Assembly: GCA_041671545.1 (NCBI GenBank)
Contig: JBAZBI010000015.1
Coordinates: 1-64,000 of the forward strand
Length of the DNA stretch: 64,000 nucleotides
From: UBA1563 sp041671545
Lineage (GTDB): Bacteria > Bacteroidota > Ignavibacteria > Ignavibacteriales > Ignavibacteriaceae
Direction: 5' to 3'
The position numbers and the translations under genes are program-made. Of the stretch, positions 21,779-28,664 are shown in pieces. Within the stretch, counting starts at the first letter, position 1. Every line of letters begins with the position of its first letter. Under the pieces are notes generated by a model. It worked only from the letters and a program-made list of their open reading frames with translations. It was not told the origin of the DNA and ran no database searches.

Positions 21779-22756
21779 ATGCAGAACAACAAAGCTGAAG
21801 TAAATGCGCAAAAAATAATTGATAAATATTTTCTTACAAGACCTCAACAATATTCTCTTAGAGAGATAATCAATGCCGAGGGATTGGCTTACAGGGAAAC
21901 GTTGTTAACCGGTTGTGACGGATCAATTGTTTTTACTAAAGATACCGGTGTAGTGACGGTTAATAGCAATATCATTGAACCTACTCAAAAAAATTTTACT
22001 GCGGCACATGAGCTTGGACATTTTGAGAATGAGAGGGAAGCACTAACCCCTCCCCCGCCAGAGGCGGGCAGGCTAGCCTCCACTTTTTCTGCCAGAGGCG
22101 GACATGCTAAAGGGGAGGAGCAGAACCTCACCTTCGGTCCCTCTCCTTTCCGCCAAAGGCGGATATATTCAGGAGAGGGAAGGAATAGGGAAAGTAAAGG
22201 GGAGGAGCAGAACAGAGAAGGGGTGCTAAAACAAGAGGTGAGCAGGGTTTATAATTGTAGTACGGATGACCTTTTTTCTTTTAAAATAAATAAAAGACGT
22301 GAAGATGAGGCGAATGTGTTCGCTTCTGAATTATTGATGTATAAACCATGGTTCCATGTTTTTACGGGAAGTAGAACAATAAATTTTGAGTTGATAAAGG
22401 AAACCGCCGACTATTTTAACGTCTCTTTGACCGCCGCTATTCTACGTTATGCAGCTATCGGCAAATGTCCCATTGCAGTAATATTGAGTTGTAATGGAGA
22501 AAAAAAGTGGAGTTTTATAAGCGACCGCTTTCCATATAAGTGGATTGAAAAAGGTTATAAAGTTAGAAATGAATCTGCCGCGCATTATTTTTTTAAGGGT
22601 AAGGAGACTCCACCGGAAGCTAACTTAACCCCCGCATTTGCATGGTTTAGCGGCGATGTTAAATGTAGAAGAGATGTTTATTTTTACGAGCAGAATGTGG
22701 TGATGAAGAGTTATAATTCGGTTTTAACAATGTTGTGGGAAAGTGAGTGGAAGTGA
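21779..22756 (+). CDS. ImmA/IrrE-family metallopeptidase with in-frame repeat insertion
   Basis: 325 residues. FTAAHELGHFENE has the zinc ligands His77 and His81 with catalytic Glu78; the third ligand is probably Glu177 in RREDEANVFASELLM. ImmA/IrrE proteases cleave repressors to switch on mobile elements or stress genes. Between the two motif blocks, residues ~89-150 (LTPPPPEAGRLAS ... GEEQNREGVLK) are encoded by an inserted palindromic element; relatives go almost directly from HELGH to the DEANxFA block. The frame stays open through it. A C-terminal domain of ~130 residues of unknown role follows. Confidence 0.8.
   Translation: MQNNKAEVNAQKIIDKYFLTRPQQYSLREIINAEGLAYRETLLTGCDGSIVFTKDTGVVTVNSNIIEPTQKNFTAAHELGHFENEREALTPPPPEAGRLASTFSARGGHAKGEEQNLTFGPSPFRQRRIYSGEGRNRESKGEEQNREGVLKQEVSRVYNCSTDDLFSFKINKRREDEANVFASELLMYKPWFHVFTGSRTINFELIKETADYFNVSLTAAILRYAAIGKCPIAVILSCNGEKKWSFISDRFPYKWIEKGYKVRNESAAHYFFKGKETPPEANLTPAFAWFSGDVKCRRDVYFYEQNVVMKSYNSVLTMLWESEWK
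22044..22215. repeat. Palindrome-rich repeat element inserted in a coding gene
   Basis: This copy of the 21583-21730 element starts with the same TAACCCCTCCCCCGCC and ends gggaaagtaaaggggaggagcagaac. Relative to the intergenic copy it carries an extra ctgccagaggcggacatgct palindrome. Its stop codons fall outside the host frame, so the element codes for about 57 extra residues. Confidence 0.85.
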
Positions 22757-23706
22757 AGTGAGTGTGGGCCCTCGGCTCCGCTCGGGAGAGTGGAAAGTTG
22801 GAAGTGACGGGTGACAAGGGGAAAGGGAAAATCAGTAGGCAGTAGGCAGAAATCAGTAGGCAGAAGGCAGTTGGCAGAGGGGGATTAACCATGTCTACCT
22901 GGTGGTAGATAAATAGGGGTTGTATTTGTAGAAAAAGATTCTCCCTCCATGAAACAAAACCCCGTAGGGTCTGCCAAAATGAAGATGAATTGTGAATGGC
23001 AGATAAAGTGAAATGTTAAAGGGAAGAGGCAACAGGCTGTTGGCAATAGGCAGAAGTCAGTAGGCAGAAATCAGTTGGCAGTTGGCAGTCGTAGGATTTA
23101 TGATTCCGTGAAATCCCTTGAAGTAAAAGAAAGATACTTCATGGGACAGGTAGTAAGAAGCATGATTTTACGGGACAGTCCCCGTTAAATCCAGTGAAAT
23201 CCAGTGAAATCCAGTGAAATAGAAAAACAAATTTCACCGAACAGGTAGCTTCGCATTTCACGGGGCAGGTTGAAGGAGTGATGATTGGAAAATTGGACGG
23301 ATCGTGATTTAAAACTTTCAGTTAAGATTATTTTTTTATCTTATATACCATTGATTTTATAATTTGTGTAACGGGGTTACCGTTTTTGTACAACCCCAAA
23401 TTGTTTTAAAAAAAATTAACATTTAAGTCACAAATAAAATGCACTGTTTTTTTTATTTTACATATTCATTTTTTTTCAGTTATGTAACTGACGTGGCGAA
23501 GCTATAAGAAAATAGTAATCAGTTATGAGTGATCTGTCCAACGAGGTGGATCAGTTTTCAGTAATCAGATCGTTTGACGTTTTTTCTTATTCACTATTTA
23601 ATGTTCAGGATGACCTATTTAATTTTTACATAGAACCATGTACAACCTCACCCTAACCCATCAACCATTAAAGAAGAATTATTAAAAAAAATGATATGAA
23701 TAATCT
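22757..23706. other. Long repeat-rich intergenic region
   Basis: No gene is supported in 950 bases. Contents: gcagtagg/gcagaag word arrays (22832-22878 and 23028-23091), a 10-base ccagtgaaat repeat (23191-23220), 'ttcacgggacagg' palindromic words around 23115-23275, the palindrome cggggttaccg near 23373, and the leader repeat 23480-23598. Confidence 0.55.
23480..23598 (+). repeat. 120-bp leader repeat, copy 2
   Basis: Matches 12910-13030 in order and spacing (GACGTGGCGAAGCT ... GGATCAGTTTTCAGTAATCA ... GTTTG-CGTT). It precedes the PIN gene at 23707 by about 110 bases, as the first copy precedes the nucleotidyltransferase gene at 13125. Confidence 0.75.
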
Positions 23707-24165
23707 TTGAAAATTTATATTGATAATTGTCTTCTTAATCGTCCATTTGACGATCAGACACAAGAGAGAATATATTTTGAGACCCAGTCCTTACTAATTT
23801 TATTGAAATGGATTGATGAAGGTAAAATCCAATTTCTAAATTCATTCGCCCTTGAGTTTGAAGTTTCAGCCATCTCTGATCCTGATAGAGGATTGAAAGT
23901 TAGAGAGTATCTAAAAGCTGCTGAAAAATTTATTGAATTTGATGATAAAATTGAAAAACGTGCTCTGGAGTTTCAAAATTATAGTTTTACAGCCATGGAT
24001 GCAATGCATATAGCTGTTGCAGAATATGCAAAAGTAGATTATTTTGTTACATGCGATGACGATATCTTAAAGACCGCAAAGAAATACAGTGAAATGATAA
24101 ATGTAAAAGTTATTTCGATAGCTAATTTAGTATCGGAGGTAATTAATTATGCTCAAAACAATTGA
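23707..24165 (+). CDS. PIN-domain toxin
   Basis: 152 residues from TTG (the codon at the position where relatives have ATG: x-K-I-Y-I-D-N-C). Asp6 in YIDNCLLNRPFDD, Glu in ALEFEVSAI, Asp in FTAMDAMHIAVAEYA and the Asp cluster TCDDDIL are the PIN metal ligands. It overlaps the next small gene by 17 bases. PIN toxins cleave RNA. The weak TTG start may limit expression. Confidence 0.85.
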   Translation: MKIYIDNCLLNRPFDDQTQERIYFETQSLLILLKWIDEGKIQFLNSFALEFEVSAISDPDRGLKVREYLKAAEKFIEFDDKIEKRALEFQNYSFTAMDAMHIAVAEYAKVDYFVTCDDDILKTAKKYSEMINVKVISIANLVSEVINYAQNN

Positions 24166-24337
24166 AGAACTAAAAATAAACGGCTGGAAAGCACTAATAG
24201 ATTCTTTGGGACTTGCAGAAGCTACCAGGTTCTTATTGCAATACCAACAAGGCTGCGGCAATTATACTAAAGAACGAAAAAAGAAAGTTGATAAGATTAC
24301 TATTAAGGATATTGTTCAACAGTATAAAAGTGAATAG
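24149..24337 (+). CDS. Small partner of the PIN toxin (putative antitoxin)
   Basis: 62 residues: MLKTIEELKINGWKALIDSLGLAEATRFLLQYQQGCGNYTKERKKKVDKITIKDIVQQYKSE. GGAGGTAATTAATT precedes the ATG. The pattern 'GleaRFl.Qy..G.G.YT.eR' is common in small proteins encoded next to PIN or BrnT-type genes in this phylum; no named function. The overlap with the PIN gene supports an antitoxin role. Confidence 0.65.
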   Translation: MLKTIEELKINGWKALIDSLGLAEATRFLLQYQQGCGNYTKERKKKVDKITIKDIVQQYKSE

Positions 24338-24439
24338 TGAGTTTGTCATCCTTACCCGTTACTATGTCTCACTTTTTACTTTACTCTTTATACTTAATAC
24401 TTAAAACAAACACAACTACCCCCTAACTCGGATATTCAC

Positions 24440-24625
24440 ATGAATAAAAAAGAACAACTCTTAAAAAAAATATCATCTCACTCCGCCAAGATCGGCATCA
24501 TCGGACTCGGCTATGTCGGCTTGCCTTTAGGACTGACCTTTACCCGAAAAGGATTCACCGTAATTGGGTTTGATGTTGATGAGAAAAAGATACCTTTGCT
24601 AAATGCTATGCAAAGTTACAACTAG
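24440..24625 (+). pseudogene. 5' fragment of a WbpA-like nucleotide-sugar dehydrogenase
   Basis: 61 codons that match the first ~60 residues of the complete gene at 28665 (KISSHSAKIGIIGLGYVGLP, FDVDEKKIPLLNA), then diverge and stop after QSYN. Only the start of the NAD-binding Rossmann fold is left. The fragment and the full gene bracket the 4-kb toxin-antitoxin stretch 24.8-28.5 kb, so that stretch probably arrived between duplicated ends. Confidence 0.9.
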
Positions 24626-24637
24626 GTGGTACAAATT

Positions 24638-24802
24638 ATGAGTTTTGAAAAGAAAATATTGTGTATCGGCGCCGGATTTATTTTATGGAATAATCACTCC
24701 AATAATTCCACCAGAAATGAAGATTCAATAATAACCAAAGATATACTTAGAACTAACAACTATTTATTATCTTTATTTTTATGCCCATTTATACTATTTT
24801 GA
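24638..24802 (+). pseudogene. 5' fragment of a second sugar dehydrogenase (Ugd-like)
   Basis: The frame opens MSFEKKILCIGAGF, the typical start of UDP-glucose 6-dehydrogenases of the type that continue CIGAGYVGGPT, but after residue 14 the sequence has no protein similarity. It begins 13 bases after the WbpA-like fragment. I read it as the broken 5' end of a second polysaccharide gene. Confidence 0.5.
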
Positions 24803-24834
24803 CAGTGGATCAATTATAATTATGAGGTTTTGAA

Positions 24835-25059
24835 ATGTATACTACAATAGAAGTTTTATACAAAGATGGAAAAATTCTTCCGCTAAAAGATAATATTAAA
24901 ATAAAAAACGGTAAGGTTTTAATAACTGTTTTAGAAGATACCAGAACTAACGTTGTTTGCGAGTCAACGTTAAGGGATATTTTAAGGAATAAAAATGTTT
25001 TTCGTAATTTGCCTAAGGATCCATTAAAATATCAAAGAGAGCTTCGGGATGAATGGTAA
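24835..25059 (+). CDS. Antitoxin-like protein (AF2212/DUF104 type)
   Basis: 74 residues: MYTTIEVLYKDGKILPLKDNIKIKNGKVLITVLED is the small beta-barrel pattern of AF2212-like antitoxins, with a helical tail LKYQRELRDEW that would bind a toxin. ATGAGGTTTTGAA gives a ribosome site. It overlaps the truncated PIN frame at 25049. The antitoxin thus survives without a complete partner. Confidence 0.75.
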   Translation: MYTTIEVLYKDGKILPLKDNIKIKNGKVLITVLEDTRTNVVCESTLRDILRNKNVFRNLPKDPLKYQRELRDEW

Positions 25060-25111
25060 GTTTTTATTCGATACCAATGCCGTAATTGATCTTTTAATCG
25101 GCATATTTTAA
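25049..25111 (+). pseudogene. Truncated PIN toxin (20 residues)
   Basis: The frame MNGKFLFDTNAVIDLLIGIF overlaps the antitoxin stop and shows the PIN N-terminal FDTNAVIDLL motif, then a stop (TTTTAA) ends it. No continuation is visible in other frames, so most of the toxin has been deleted. Confidence 0.75.
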
Positions 25112-25153
25112 CAACAAGTTTTTTTTCAAAAACAAAAATATTATAAAACTATA

Positions 25154-25399
25154 ATGCTTACATTTAACACTATATTGAAAGAGATGAAAGATATTCCGGT
25201 TGACAGGCTTGAAGAAGTATATCAACTTATACATTCATTAAACCCTAATAAGAAACTGTATGCTTTAGACGGATTGCGTAAGCAAATTCTTTCTTTCTCC
25301 GGCGCCTTTAGCGATATGAACAGCAAAGACTATGCAGATTTTTTAAAGCATACCAAGCAGGCAAGAGCTAAACTTTTTGACCGCAAAATTGTTCTATGA
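25154..25399 (+). CDS. Antitoxin of the second VapC-like pair
   Basis: 81 residues, helical: ILKEMKDIPVDRLEEVYQLIHSLN, then FSGAFSDMNSKDYADFLKHTKQARAKLFDRKI. The sequence type (small helical domain plus 's.g...dm...dy.df...t...R..lF.R') is common upstream of PIN toxins in Bacteroidetes. It overlaps the toxin by ATGA at 25396-25399, so translation is coupled. Confidence 0.8.
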   Translation: MLTFNTILKEMKDIPVDRLEEVYQLIHSLNPNKKLYALDGLRKQILSFSGAFSDMNSKDYADFLKHTKQARAKLFDRKIVL

Positions 25400-25800
25400 A
25401 ACCTTCAATGTTAGATACCGATGTTCTTTCGGAATTTCTGAGAGGTAACCGAAAAGTTGTTGCTAAAGTTGACGAGCATTTGCGAGAATATGGCTACATC
25501 AATCTAAGTATCATTACTTATTATGAAATCCTTAACGGTCTTTTATACAAAGATGCAAAAAAACAACTAAGTTTATTTGAAGAATTTATAGGATTAAATA
25601 AAGTAATTCCTCTTACTTTGCAGTCTGCTAGATTAGCGGCAAACATACAAGCTGTCCTTCGTAAAAAGGGAACAGTAATTGGGCACACCGACACTTTAAT
25701 TGCAGGTATCGTAATGTCGAACGGCTTTCAACTTATTACTAATAATACGGAACATTTCAAACGAATTAAAGATATAGAGATTGCCAATTGGACAAAATAA
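25396..25800 (+). CDS. PIN-domain toxin (VapC-like)
   Basis: 134 residues. MLDTDVLSEFLRGN gives Asp7 and Asp9; Glu in ITYYEILNGL, Asp in GHTDTLIAGI and NNTEHFKRI complete the PIN pattern. All motifs are intact. The 3' end of the gene and 110 bases downstream (25705-25910) are copied at 27331-27530. The predicted function is RNA cleavage, controlled by the gene at 25154. Confidence 0.9.
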   Translation: MKPSMLDTDVLSEFLRGNRKVVAKVDEHLREYGYINLSIITYYEILNGLLYKDAKKQLSLFEEFIGLNKVIPLTLQSARLAANIQAVLRKKGTVIGHTDTLIAGIVMSNGFQLITNNTEHFKRIKDIEIANWTK

Positions 25801-26065
25801 ACTTCAACTTATTTTGCTGATCTCAAGCCGCTCCTGATGTCTTATTTACTCTTAGATGTGTAATAGTTTTATGGTCATTTTTAATTTTTCAGCCACCAAA
25901 GGCGGACAGGTTTTTACTTTTTAATTTTTCAGCCAAAGGCTGATCCGCCTCTGGCGAATAATTTTTCACCCGCCTCTGGCGTGGTTAATTTAGAATTTTT
26001 AATTTATTCTTTTGTTACTTGTTTTCCCTTTTTAATTTTTAATTTAGAATTTTTAATTTATTCCC
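25801..26065. other. Intergenic repeat words
   Basis: No gene. It holds GCC/GGC palindromes (cagccaaaggctgatccgcc) and AT-rich words (taatttagaatttttaattt) that recur on the other side of the S23 gene at 26413-26482. Confidence 0.5.
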
Positions 26066-26407
26066 ATGGATGAAGGTTTAGGCAAGCGACTCTTTGATTT
26101 TGCGGTTAGGGTTATTAAGTATTGCAGAACATTCCCCAAAACCAAAGAATATGACATTATTAAAAATCAACTTATAAAATCCGCTACTTCGAGCGGTGCA
26201 AATTATGAGGAGGCACAAGGAGCAAGTTCGAAAGCTGACTTCGTAAATAAAATTAAAATCGCTTTAAAAGAAATGCGTGAATCAAATTACTGGTTAAAGA
26301 TTATTCGTGAAATTAAAACTCCTGATAGCGAGCTGCAATCTTTAATACAAGAGTCATCTGAGCTAATGAAAATACTCGGAGCTATAAGCAGCAAAGCAAG
26401 TAAATGA
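26066..26407 (+). CDS. S23/IVP-type four-helix-bundle protein (first copy)
   Basis: 113 residues: LGKRLFDFAVRVIKYCRTFPKTKEYDIIKNQLIKSATSSGANYEEAQGASSKADFVNKIKIALKEMRESNYWLKII. The pattern 'f...v......p.....i..Ql.ksa.Si.aN..Ea......dF..ki.ial.E..Es.yWl' defines the 23S rRNA intervening-sequence / four-helix-bundle family. The function is unknown; DGR accessory Avd has the same fold. It is flanked on both sides by taatttagaatttttaatt words. Confidence 0.9.
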   Translation: MDEGLGKRLFDFAVRVIKYCRTFPKTKEYDIIKNQLIKSATSSGANYEEAQGASSKADFVNKIKIALKEMRESNYWLKIIREIKTPDSELQSLIQESSELMKILGAISSKASK

Positions 26408-26507
26408 CTTTTTCTTTTTTTTAATTTTTCAGCCGAAGGCTGATCCGCTTCTGGCGGATAATTTAGAATTTTTAATTCTTCCTTAATACCATACACTATT
26501 ACACCCT

Positions 26508-26711
26508 ATGCTCCATACCATCAAAATTATCTCCCGTGCTCAAGAAGAAGAAGACACCGTCAACTTTTGGAAAGTAAAGTCATTTGAAGAAAAATTGGTA
26601 GCAGTGCAAGTGTTAAGAGAACAATTTATTGATCTTTTTAATAAACATAAAGAATATGATGCGAGCAGAGAAGGACTTCGTAGATTTTATAAAGTGCTTC
26701 AACGACAATAA
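26508..26711 (+). CDS. Small partner of a nucleotidyltransferase
   Basis: 67 residues (MLHTIKIISRAQEEEDTVNFWKVKSFEEKLVAVQVLREQFIDLF ... LRRFYKVLQRQ). The layout 'W...s.eekl..v..LR......r..l.Rv..v..r' is typical of small proteins before AbiEii-like nucleotidyltransferases. It overlaps the next gene by about 55 bases. Role as antitoxin is inferred. Confidence 0.7.
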   Translation: MLHTIKIISRAQEEEDTVNFWKVKSFEEKLVAVQVLREQFIDLFNKHKEYDASREGLRRFYKVLQRQ

Positions 26712-27120
26712 AGTTGAGTATCTTATCGTTGGCGCCTATGCAGTTGCTTTGCACGCTGCACCTCGAAACACCGGCGATATTGATTTCTGGATCAACAGAA
26801 CTCTTCAAAATGCTGAAAGAGTTTTACTTGCATTAAATGATTTTGGCTTTTCTCCGTTAGAAATAGCTAAAGCAGATTTCTTGAAAGAAGACGTCATAAT
26901 TCAAATTGGATATGAACCCGTAAGGATCGATATCATAACCTCAATAACGGGAGTTGAATTTGAAGAAGCTTTTATCAACAAAACAGTAACAAAAATTGGT
27001 GATCAAACTGCATTTTTCATTTCAAGCGATTTGTTACTCAAAAATAAATTAGCCACTGGACGAAAAAAAGACCTTGCCGATGCCGAAGTCTTATCGAAAT
27101 ATTTGAAAGATAAAAATTAA
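26656..27120 (+). CDS. Nucleotidyltransferase-fold protein
   Basis: I choose ATG 26656 or 26659 (MMRAEKDFVDFIKCFND), since the extra residues from the upstream ATG 26629 do not fit the family. VEYLIVGAYAVALHAAPRNTGDIDFWI carries the GxxAV and DxD nucleotidyltransferase residues, with a second acidic strand VRIDIIT and the tail LLKNKLATGRKKDLADAEVL. Members of this family are annotated as AbiEii-like or DUF6036. It forms a pair with the small gene overlapping its start. Confidence 0.82.
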   Translation: MMRAEKDFVDFIKCFNDNKVEYLIVGAYAVALHAAPRNTGDIDFWINRTLQNAERVLLALNDFGFSPLEIAKADFLKEDVIIQIGYEPVRIDIITSITGVEFEEAFINKTVTKIGDQTAFFISSDLLLKNKLATGRKKDLADAEVLSKYLKDKN

Positions 27121-27273
27121 ATTCCGGTCAAAAACAATTACACAGTTACACAGATAAACAATTAAACTCCGCCAAAGGCGGATCAAAAACTCAACATACA
27201 TATTCGTTTACATAACGCTTGTTCCCAAACGACTCGTCACGCGTCACTCGTTACAATAACGGAGATTAAAGAG

Positions 27274-27426
27274 ATGAAAAAGAAAAATTTGACTATTAAT
27301 GAAATAGAAAGCAAAATAAAAAAAATGGGCGGTATCGTAATGTCGAACGGCTTTCAACTTATTACTAATAATACGGAACATTTCAAACGAAGTAAAGATA
27401 TAGAGATTGCCAATTGGACAAAATAA
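27274..27426 (+). CDS. Chimeric 50-residue ORF ending in a VapC tail
   Basis: AACGGAGATTAAAGAG precedes ATG 27274. The first ~18 codons (MKKKNLTINEIESKIKKM) look like the start of an antitoxin or HTH protein, then from codon 20 the sequence is the last 32 codons of the PIN gene at 25396 (GIVMSNGFQLITNNTEHFK and on), in frame and with one change (Ile to Ser). It arose by recombination. Whether it is expressed or functions as a decoy is unknown; it may be debris. Confidence 0.55.
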   Translation: MKKKNLTINEIESKIKKMGGIVMSNGFQLITNNTEHFKRSKDIEIANWTK

Positions 27427-27530
27427 ACTTCAACTTATTTTGCTGATCTCAAGCCGCTCCTGATGTCTTATTTACTCTTAGATGCGTAATAGTTTTATGG
27501 TCATTTTTAATTTATCTTCCAAAGGCGGAC
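27331..27530 (+). repeat. Copy of the VapC 3' end and downstream region
   Basis: About 200 bases match 25705-25910 with only a few differences, beginning at ggtatcgtaatgtcgaacgg and continuing past the stop codon into the intergenic words. The copy is truncated at the left in the middle of the PIN gene. Confidence 0.9.
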
Positions 27531-27775
27531 AGGTTTAGAATTTTTCACCCGCCTCAGGCGTGGTTAATTTTTCAGCCAAACCCGCCCAAGGCGGGAAAGG
27601 CTGATCCGCCTCTGGCGGATAATTTATTCCCTTTTTACTTAACACTATACACAAATACACGACTCCACAACTCATGAGAATGTGAGACTTTGGGAGAGAA
27701 TGTCCCTCAACATCGCGTAAGATGAATTATTTAATTACCACCAGGCAAAATTAAAAAAGATTTTTAATTTCAAGT

Positions 27776-28285
27776 ATGAAAAAGACCTTACAAAAAATTA
27801 ATGATTTAGTCGAAAAAAAGATCATCGAAAAATATGCTATTGCGGGTGGCATGGCGCAGTTCTACTATATCGAACCATCTGTTACGTACGACCTGGATTT
27901 GATTGTACATATTTCCGGTGAAGAAAATAATTTAAATCCTTTATCACCAATTTATTATTGGGCAGAGGATAATGGATACAAAACAGAGGGGGAGCATATC
28001 ATTATTGAGGGGATGCCTGTTCAGTTTTTGTTAGCATATAATGAACTAATAGAAGACGCATTACTGAATTGTGCCGAAATAACAATTTTTGATGAAAAAA
28101 CTTTTATTTTGAGAGCAGAATATTTAATGGTTATTATGCTACAGACAGGACGATTGACTGATAAAGAACGACTTGCAAGATTTTTTATGGAAGCGGAGTT
28201 TAACAAAGAGAAGTTTCTTGAGCTTATAAAACAATTTGGGTTGCAAGAAGTTTATGAAAAATCTTATGGTGATAACAATGGATAA
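27776..28285 (+). CDS. Nucleotidyltransferase-fold protein, intact paralogue
   Basis: 169 residues. IEKYAIAGGMAQFYYIEPSVTYDLDLIVHIS has the GG at 24-25 and Asp39-x-Asp41 needed for metal-dependent nucleotidyl transfer. The C-terminal part (RLTDKERLARFFMEAEFNKEKFLELIKQF) is helical. It overlaps the small partner at 28278 by 8 bases (AATGGATAA). The paralogue at 15258 is frameshifted and has lost the first Asp. It is a probable toxin or AMPylator; the partner family has no characterised member known to me. Confidence 0.82.
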   Translation: MKKTLQKINDLVEKKIIEKYAIAGGMAQFYYIEPSVTYDLDLIVHISGEENNLNPLSPIYYWAEDNGYKTEGEHIIIEGMPVQFLLAYNELIEDALLNCAEITIFDEKTFILRAEYLMVIMLQTGRLTDKERLARFFMEAEFNKEKFLELIKQFGLQEVYEKSYGDNNG

Positions 28286-28463
28286 AAGTTATCTTTTACA
28301 AGTAGCAGAATCAAAAGTTTCTTATCATAAAAAGCAAGCGAAAATGGCATACGAGGAGAAAGTAAAAATTATTATTGAACTCCAAAAAATAAAGAATGAA
28401 TTTTTACTCAAACATGGAAAGAATACCACCTCAAACATGAACGTATGGAGAATCCAGCTATAA
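28278..28463 (+). CDS. Small partner of the intact nucleotidyltransferase
   Basis: 61 residues (MDKSYLLQVAESKVSYHKKQAKMAYEEKVKIIIELQKIKNEF, C terminus NMNVWRIQL). It is one long charged helix with the conserved YLLxVAxSKxxYHKKxAKMxYEEKVxII pattern shared with the protein at 15759. Its start lies inside the upstream gene's stop region. It probably binds the nucleotidyltransferase. Confidence 0.7.
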   Translation: MDKSYLLQVAESKVSYHKKQAKMAYEEKVKIIIELQKIKNEFLLKHGKNTTSNMNVWRIQL

Positions 28464-28664
28464 GGAAAATTTGGAATGAAGGATCGCCCCTCGGCTTCAC
28501 TCGGGAAGGTAACGAGTGACCACGCCTGAGGCGGGTGAACAAGTAAAAAGTAAAAAGTAAAAAGTAAAAAGAACGCGGACATAACCAACACTATTTCACC
28601 TCAATATGAAAATCGAATTTTAATTTCAAATAATAACTCTATAGCAAATTAATTAGGGGACTTT

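Larger units (their letters stand above)
27601..28463 (+). repeat. Segmental duplication, copy 2 (nucleotidyltransferase module)
   Basis: Counterpart of 15083-15944. The leader up to the start codon is nearly identical, including the words gactccacaactcatgagaa and atgtccctcaacatcgcgta. Both genes are intact here. Confidence 0.9.
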
